Shown piece after piece: positions 15,140 to 18,646 of a stretch of 18,646 nucleotides of DNA. How positions within the stretch are numbered: position 1 is the first letter of the stretch; every line of letters starts with the position of its first letter. Source of the stretch: an uncultured Rhodospirillaceae bacterium (GTDB lineage Bacteria; Pseudomonadota; Alphaproteobacteria; CAAGCB01; CAG-977); the NCBI GenBank assembly GCA_900553035.1, contig USCC01000037.1, positions 1-18,646 on the forward strand, in the 5' to 3' direction. The notes beneath the pieces were generated by a model that had not been told where the DNA came from, searched no databases, and saw only the letters and a list, made by a program, of their open reading frames with translations. The position numbers and the translations under genes were made by a program.

Positions 15140-16230
15140 CTCCCGAACAGGCCGGTTCATTCCTGTCCATAAATCTGGGCGCGATTGCCGATAACTGGCG
15201 CGCGCTTCAGTCCCGTCTGGGGCCGGGAAAAACATGTGCCGCCGTTTTAAAGACGGATGCCTACGGGCTTGGCGCGGAAAAAATTGCGCCGGCGCTTGAG
15301 CAAGCGGGGTGCGGAACGTTTTTTGTCGCGCATGTTTTTGAGGGAATCGTCCTGCGCGGCGTTGTTCCCGCAGCGAAGATTTACGTCCTGCACGGTGTGA
15401 TGCCGGGAACGGAACAGGATTTCGTCCGTTTCAATCTGATTCCGGTTTTAAATACGGTGGCTCAGATTTCCGACTGGACGGCGCACGCGAAGGAAACCGG
15501 GAATGTGCTGGCCGCCGCGTTGCACGTTGATACGGGAATGACCCGTCTGGGTCTGACCCGCAATGACGTCCGTGTGCTGTGCGAGCTTCCGGAAATTCTG
15601 GACGGCCTTGCGGTTGAGCTGGTGATGAGCCATCTGGCGTGCGGTGACGAGCCGGAAAGCCCGATGAACCGCGGGCAGCTGGCCTCGTTTGAGGCGGTCT
15701 GCGCCGAGCTGCATAAGGTTTTGCCTTATGGTTTTCGGGAAAGCCTGTCCGCTTCGGCGGGATGCTTCCTGCCCGCGGCGTTTCATAAGGATGTCGTGCG
15801 GCCGGGAATTGCGCTTTACGGCGGCATGGGCGGCCTGAAACCGGCCGTGACACTGACGTCTCGCATTATGCAGGTGCAGGAGGTTGAACCCGGTCAGACA
15901 GTTGGCTACGGTGCTTTCGGCGTTTTGCCGCGTGGCGGGAAGGCGGCGACAGTTGCTCTGGGATACGGCGACGGTTATCCGCGGGTGATGAGCTGCCGGG
16001 GAACGGCGTTCGTCGGCGGAAAGGAAGTCCGCACCCTGGGTCGCATTTCGATGGATCTGACGGTTCTGGATGTATCGGAGGTCGCCGAAAAGGATCTGTT
16101 CCCGGGACAGACGGTCGAATTCATCGGCCCCAACTGCCCTCTGTCACGGATAGCCGAGGAAGCCGGGACGATCGAATACGAAATCTTGACAAATCTGGGA
16201 CGGCGCTTTTATCGTTCTTATGTCGCATAA
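15136..16230 (+). CDS. alr: Alanine racemase
   Basis: PLP enzyme interconverting L- and D-alanine, supplying D-Ala for peptidoglycan. The 364 residues are full length. The N-terminal barrel carries the PLP-binding Lys39 in AAVLKTDAYGLG, then HVDTGMTRLG and the RPGIALYGG phosphate-binding region. The second catalytic base is Tyr258 in TVGYGAFG. The C-terminal beta domain includes ALGYGDGYPR and GRISMDLTVLDV. The start codon overlaps the alaS stop (ATGA, 15136-15139), so translation is coupled. AlaS and Alr both use L-alanine, so the pair may balance alanine use between protein and cell wall (inference). Confidence 0.97.
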   Translation: MTPEQAGSFLSINLGAIADNWRALQSRLGPGKTCAAVLKTDAYGLGAEKIAPALEQAGCGTFFVAHVFEGIVLRGVVPAAKIYVLHGVMPGTEQDFVRFNLIPVLNTVAQISDWTAHAKETGNVLAAALHVDTGMTRLGLTRNDVRVLCELPEILDGLAVELVMSHLACGDEPESPMNRGQLASFEAVCAELHKVLPYGFRESLSASAGCFLPAAFHKDVVRPGIALYGGMGGLKPAVTLTSRIMQVQEVEPGQTVGYGAFGVLPRGGKAATVALGYGDGYPRVMSCRGTAFVGGKEVRTLGRISMDLTVLDVSEVAEKDLFPGQTVEFIGPNCPLSRIAEEAGTIEYEILTNLGRRFYRSYVA

Positions 16231-16243
16231 GAAGGAAACAGAT

Positions 16244-17017
16244 ATGAATGTTTTTGCTCCCGTCGGGCGCGTTTTTCTGCAATTTTTAAAGTCGAGCGGT
16301 CAGCTGGTGCTGTTTACGCTCCGTGCGCTGTCCTATTTTTTCCGTCCGCCATTCTACGTCCGCTCTTTTCTGGCGCAGACGGTGGAAATCGGGTTTTATT
16401 CCCTGCCGGTCGTGGCGTTGACCACGATGTTTTCGGGCATGGTCATCGCCCTGCAGAGTTATTCGGGCTTTTCACGTTTTTCGGCGGAGGGCGCGGTCGC
16501 CATGGTGGTCGTCATCACGATCACGCGCGAACTCGGACCGGTGATGGCGGGGCTGATGGTTGCGGGTCGCGTCGGGGCGGCTATGGCCGCCGAGCTTGGC
16601 ACCATGCGCGTAACGGAACAGATTGACGCGCTGACCACACTTTCGACAAACCCGTTCAAATATCTGATCGTGCCGCGTATTCTGGCGGGCATTGTCATGT
16701 TGCCGATTCTGGTTCTGATCGGCGATATCATCGGGATTTACGGCGGCTATCTGATCGCGGTGTACAAACTGGGCTTCAACCCGGCGAACTATCTGTCCAA
16801 CACATGGGATTTCATGAAGGCCATGGACGTGATTTCCGGATTGGTCAAGGCGGGCGTATTCGGCTTTATCGTGACGCTTCTGGGATGCTACAACGGCTAT
16901 TACTCCCGCGGCGGCGCCGAAGGTGTTGGCAAGGCGACGACGAACGCCGTCGTTTCGGCGTCGATTCTGATCCTCATCAGCAACTACATGCTGACCGAAC
17001 TGTTTTTTACGAAATAG
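16244..17017 (+). CDS. mlaE: MlaE family ABC transporter permease
   Basis: Inner-membrane permease of an MCE-type phospholipid transporter that maintains outer-membrane lipid asymmetry. It has 257 residues with about five hydrophobic segments. The conserved family core is present: TTMFSGMVIALQ, TRELGPVMAGLMVAGRVGAAMAAELGTMRV, then EQIDAL and NPFKYLIVPR. I start at 16244 because AGGA (16233-16236) is seven bases upstream. An ATG at 16220 would add eight residues inside the end of alr and lacks a ribosome site. It sits 13 bases after alr and nine before mlaF. The substrate-binding MlaD and periplasmic MlaC partners are not encoded next to it in this window. Confidence 0.95.
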   Translation: MNVFAPVGRVFLQFLKSSGQLVLFTLRALSYFFRPPFYVRSFLAQTVEIGFYSLPVVALTTMFSGMVIALQSYSGFSRFSAEGAVAMVVVITITRELGPVMAGLMVAGRVGAAMAAELGTMRVTEQIDALTTLSTNPFKYLIVPRILAGIVMLPILVLIGDIIGIYGGYLIAVYKLGFNPANYLSNTWDFMKAMDVISGLVKAGVFGFIVTLLGCYNGYYSRGGAEGVGKATTNAVVSASILILISNYMLTELFFTK

Positions 17018-17026
17018 GAGACACGG

Positions 17027-17800
17027 ATGGCCGACGAATATAAAGTGCAGATGAGGGACGTTCATAAATCTTTCGGCAGGAAAGTTGTCCTTGACGGTGT
17101 GAACCTGGAAGTCGCGAAAGGCGAATCCCTGGTCATCATCGGAGGATCGGGGACGGGAAAATCCGTGACGATCAAATGCATTCAGGGACTGCTGAAACCC
17201 GATTCCGGTTCGATCCGGATTGACGGAGAGGAAATCATCGGCCTGCCTGAAAGAGAGATGGAAAAGGTGAACGCTCAGACCGGAATGCTGTTTCAGGGCG
17301 CGGCTCTGTTCGACAGCCTGAATATCTGGGAAAACGTGGCGTTCGGCCTGATTCAGGGAAAAAAGATGAAACGGGCGGAAGCAAGGGAAATCGCTTTGGA
17401 AAAACTGCGTCAGGTCGGATTGGGCCCCGATGTTGCGCCGCTGTATCCGGACGAGCTGTCGGGCGGCATGAAAAAGCGCGTCGGGCTGGCGCGAGCCATT
17501 GCCGCGAATCCCGAACTGATTTTTTTTGATGAACCGACAACGGGGCTTGACCCGATCATGTCGGATGTTATCAACGACCTGATCCGCAGCTGTGTTTCAA
17601 ATTTGGGGGCGACATCCATCACGATTACGCACGACATGAGTTCGGTGCGCAAAATCGCGGACAAGGTCGCCATGTTGTACAAAGGCAGAATCATCTGGCA
17701 CGGGCCGGTGAGCGATATTGACCATACGGATGATCCGTATGTCGACCAGTTCATTCACGGCCGTGCGGAGGGTCCGATTCAGATGGAAATCCGTGGCTAA
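17027..17800 (+). CDS. mlaF: MlaF family ABC transporter ATP-binding protein
   Basis: Cytoplasmic ATPase that pairs with MlaE to power phospholipid transfer between the membranes. It is 257 residues long with all nucleotide-binding motifs: Walker A GGSGTGKS (39-46), Q-loop Gln90 in MLFQGAALFDSL, signature LSGGMKKRVGLARA (144-157), Walker B LIFFDEPTTGLDP with Glu169 and the switch His202 in ITHDM. GMLFQGAALFDSL with a Phe-rich context is typical of the Mla/Ttg2A branch rather than amino-acid transporters. AGGAG six bases before the ATG supports the start. The last eight bases overlap the radA GTG start. Confidence 0.95.
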   Translation: MADEYKVQMRDVHKSFGRKVVLDGVNLEVAKGESLVIIGGSGTGKSVTIKCIQGLLKPDSGSIRIDGEEIIGLPEREMEKVNAQTGMLFQGAALFDSLNIWENVAFGLIQGKKMKRAEAREIALEKLRQVGLGPDVAPLYPDELSGGMKKRVGLARAIAANPELIFFDEPTTGLDPIMSDVINDLIRSCVSNLGATSITITHDMSSVRKIADKVAMLYKGRIIWHGPVSDIDHTDDPYVDQFIHGRAEGPIQMEIRG

Positions 17801-18646
17801 AAGCACCTCGAAATTTGTATGTCAGAACTGCGGAGCCGTGACTCCGCGCTGGGCCGGACGCTGTGATGCGTGCGGCGAGTGGAACACGATTGTCGAAGAG
17901 GAAGCGGCTTCGGCGGCTTTGCCGAAAGCGACGGGCGGAACCGGAGGACGCCGGATTGAATTCGTCGGGCTGGACGGCGTTCCGGAAACGACATTCCGCC
18001 TGAAATCCGGAATCAGAGAGCTTGACCGTGTGTGCGGCGGCGGTTTGGTGGCCGGTTCCGTTCTTTTGATCGGCGGTGATCCGGGGATCGGGAAATCAAC
18101 GCTTCTGTTGCAGGCGACGGCGGCTCTGTCGCGTGTCTGTAATGTCAGGGGTGCGCCGGTGCGGTGTATTTACATTTCCGGCGAGGAGTCGGTTGATCAG
18201 GTGCGCCTGAGGGCGTCGCGGCTGGGGCTGGCCGACGCGAAGGTGGAGCTTGCTTCGGCCATGAACGTGCGCGATATCGTGGCCACGCTGGACGTCGGCG
18301 AAGCACCGGATGTTGTCGTCATCGATTCGATTCAGACCATGTTTGTCGATACCCTGGATTCCGCCCCCGGGACGGTCGGTCAGGTTCGCGCCGCCGGGCA
18401 TGAACTGATTCGTCTGGCAAAGCGCCGCGGTTTCGCGCTGTTCCTTGTCGGCCATGTGACAAAGGAAGGGACGCTGGCCGGCCCGCGTGTTTTGGAACAC
18501 ATGGTGGATACCGTTCTTTATTTTGAAGGCGACCGTGGCCATCATTTCCGGATTCTGCGCGGCGTGAAAAACCGCTTCGGCGCGACGGATGAAATCGGTG
18601 TGTTTGAAATGAGCGATCACGGTTTGCTCGAGGTGCAGAATCCGTC
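17793..18646 (+). CDS. radA: DNA repair protein RadA (3'-truncated by window edge)
   Basis: RecA-like ATPase (branch migration helicase) acting in recombinational repair. The frame begins with GTG at 17793, overlapping the mlaF stop by eight bases, and 284 codons are visible before the window ends; the C-terminal Lon-like domain is missing. The N-terminal zinc finger has CxxC pairs Cys10/Cys13 and Cys24/Cys27 (VCQNCG, RCDACGEW). The RecA-like core has Walker A GGDPGIGKST with Lys101, YISGEES, and VVVIDSIQT as Walker B. The RadA-specific KNRFG motif is at 259-263. The GTG is the only plausible start in frame, because the zinc finger follows within nine residues. Neighbouring alr-mlaE-mlaF suggests co-transcription, although the function is unrelated. 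Confidence 0.97.
   Translation, partial: MAKSTSKFVCQNCGAVTPRWAGRCDACGEWNTIVEEEAASAALPKATGGTGGRRIEFVGLDGVPETTFRLKSGIRELDRVCGGGLVAGSVLLIGGDPGIGKSTLLLQATAALSRVCNVRGAPVRCIYISGEESVDQVRLRASRLGLADAKVELASAMNVRDIVATLDVGEAPDVVVIDSIQTMFVDTLDSAPGTVGQVRAAGHELIRLAKRRGFALFLVGHVTKEGTLAGPRVLEHMVDTVLYFEGDRGHHFRILRGVKNRFGATDEIGVFEMSDHGLLEVQNP

Noticed and set aside
16220..16243. Earlier ATG for mlaE inside the end of alr
   Set aside because: No ribosome site in front of it, while AGGA sits seven bases before ATG 16244.
1..18646. tRNA, rRNA, CRISPR arrays, insertion sequences or phage genes
   Set aside because: I read the spacers on both strands and saw no cloverleaf, no regular repeat-spacer series and no transposase or integrase motif. 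All spacers are short and the coding regions are accounted for by the listed genes.

Overview
This window looks like chromosome from an alphaproteobacterium. The strongest signs are conserved gene neighbourhoods: tsaD-gpsA diverging from a bacterial mitofilin (Mic60/COG4223) plus HemY pair, a def-fmt-truA cluster, and alr-mlaE-mlaF-radA in one run. Most genes are moderately GC-rich (about 55% in the lines I counted). Pyruvate phosphate dikinase, a GldA/YbdH-type dehydrogenase, and the absence of hemC/hemD at the place where many alphaproteobacteria keep them would fit a host-associated or fermentative lineage, but that is inference.

Layout. Positions 1-2485 hold the 3' part of ppdK, closed by a strong rho-independent terminator. 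An AT-rich islet follows (about 2529-3950). It carries a class II Fic AMP-transferase-type protein with an N-terminal inhibitory motif and a C-terminal winged helix. Two copies of a 15-bp inverted-repeat site (TTAC-N7-GTAA) lie just upstream of it. Next on the same strand is an iron-containing dehydrogenase of unknown substrate. gpsA and tsaD face it on the minus strand. A divergent spacer separates tsaD from the plus-strand Mic60-like and HemY genes, which end at a clear terminator. truA, fmt and def form a tightly overlapping minus-strand operon transcribed away from a second divergent spacer. On the other side of that spacer alaS, alr, mlaE, mlaF and radA form one compact plus-strand operon, with radA cut off by the window end.

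How the genes work together. def and fmt act at the two ends of formyl-methionine metabolism, and truA and tsaD modify tRNA. alaS and alr both use L-alanine, one for translation and one for peptidoglycan. mlaE/mlaF form the inner-membrane core of a phospholipid transporter, gpsA makes the glycerol-3-phosphate backbone of phospholipids, and the Mic60-like protein is a membrane-shaping factor. The window is therefore mostly core translation and envelope functions, interrupted by one probable acquisition (Fic).

I see no rRNA, tRNA, CRISPR array, insertion sequence or prophage. The least ordinary features are the Fic islet with its tandem operator-like repeats and the missing hemCD beside the Mic60/HemY pair. 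I found no convincing wholly new multi-gene system.
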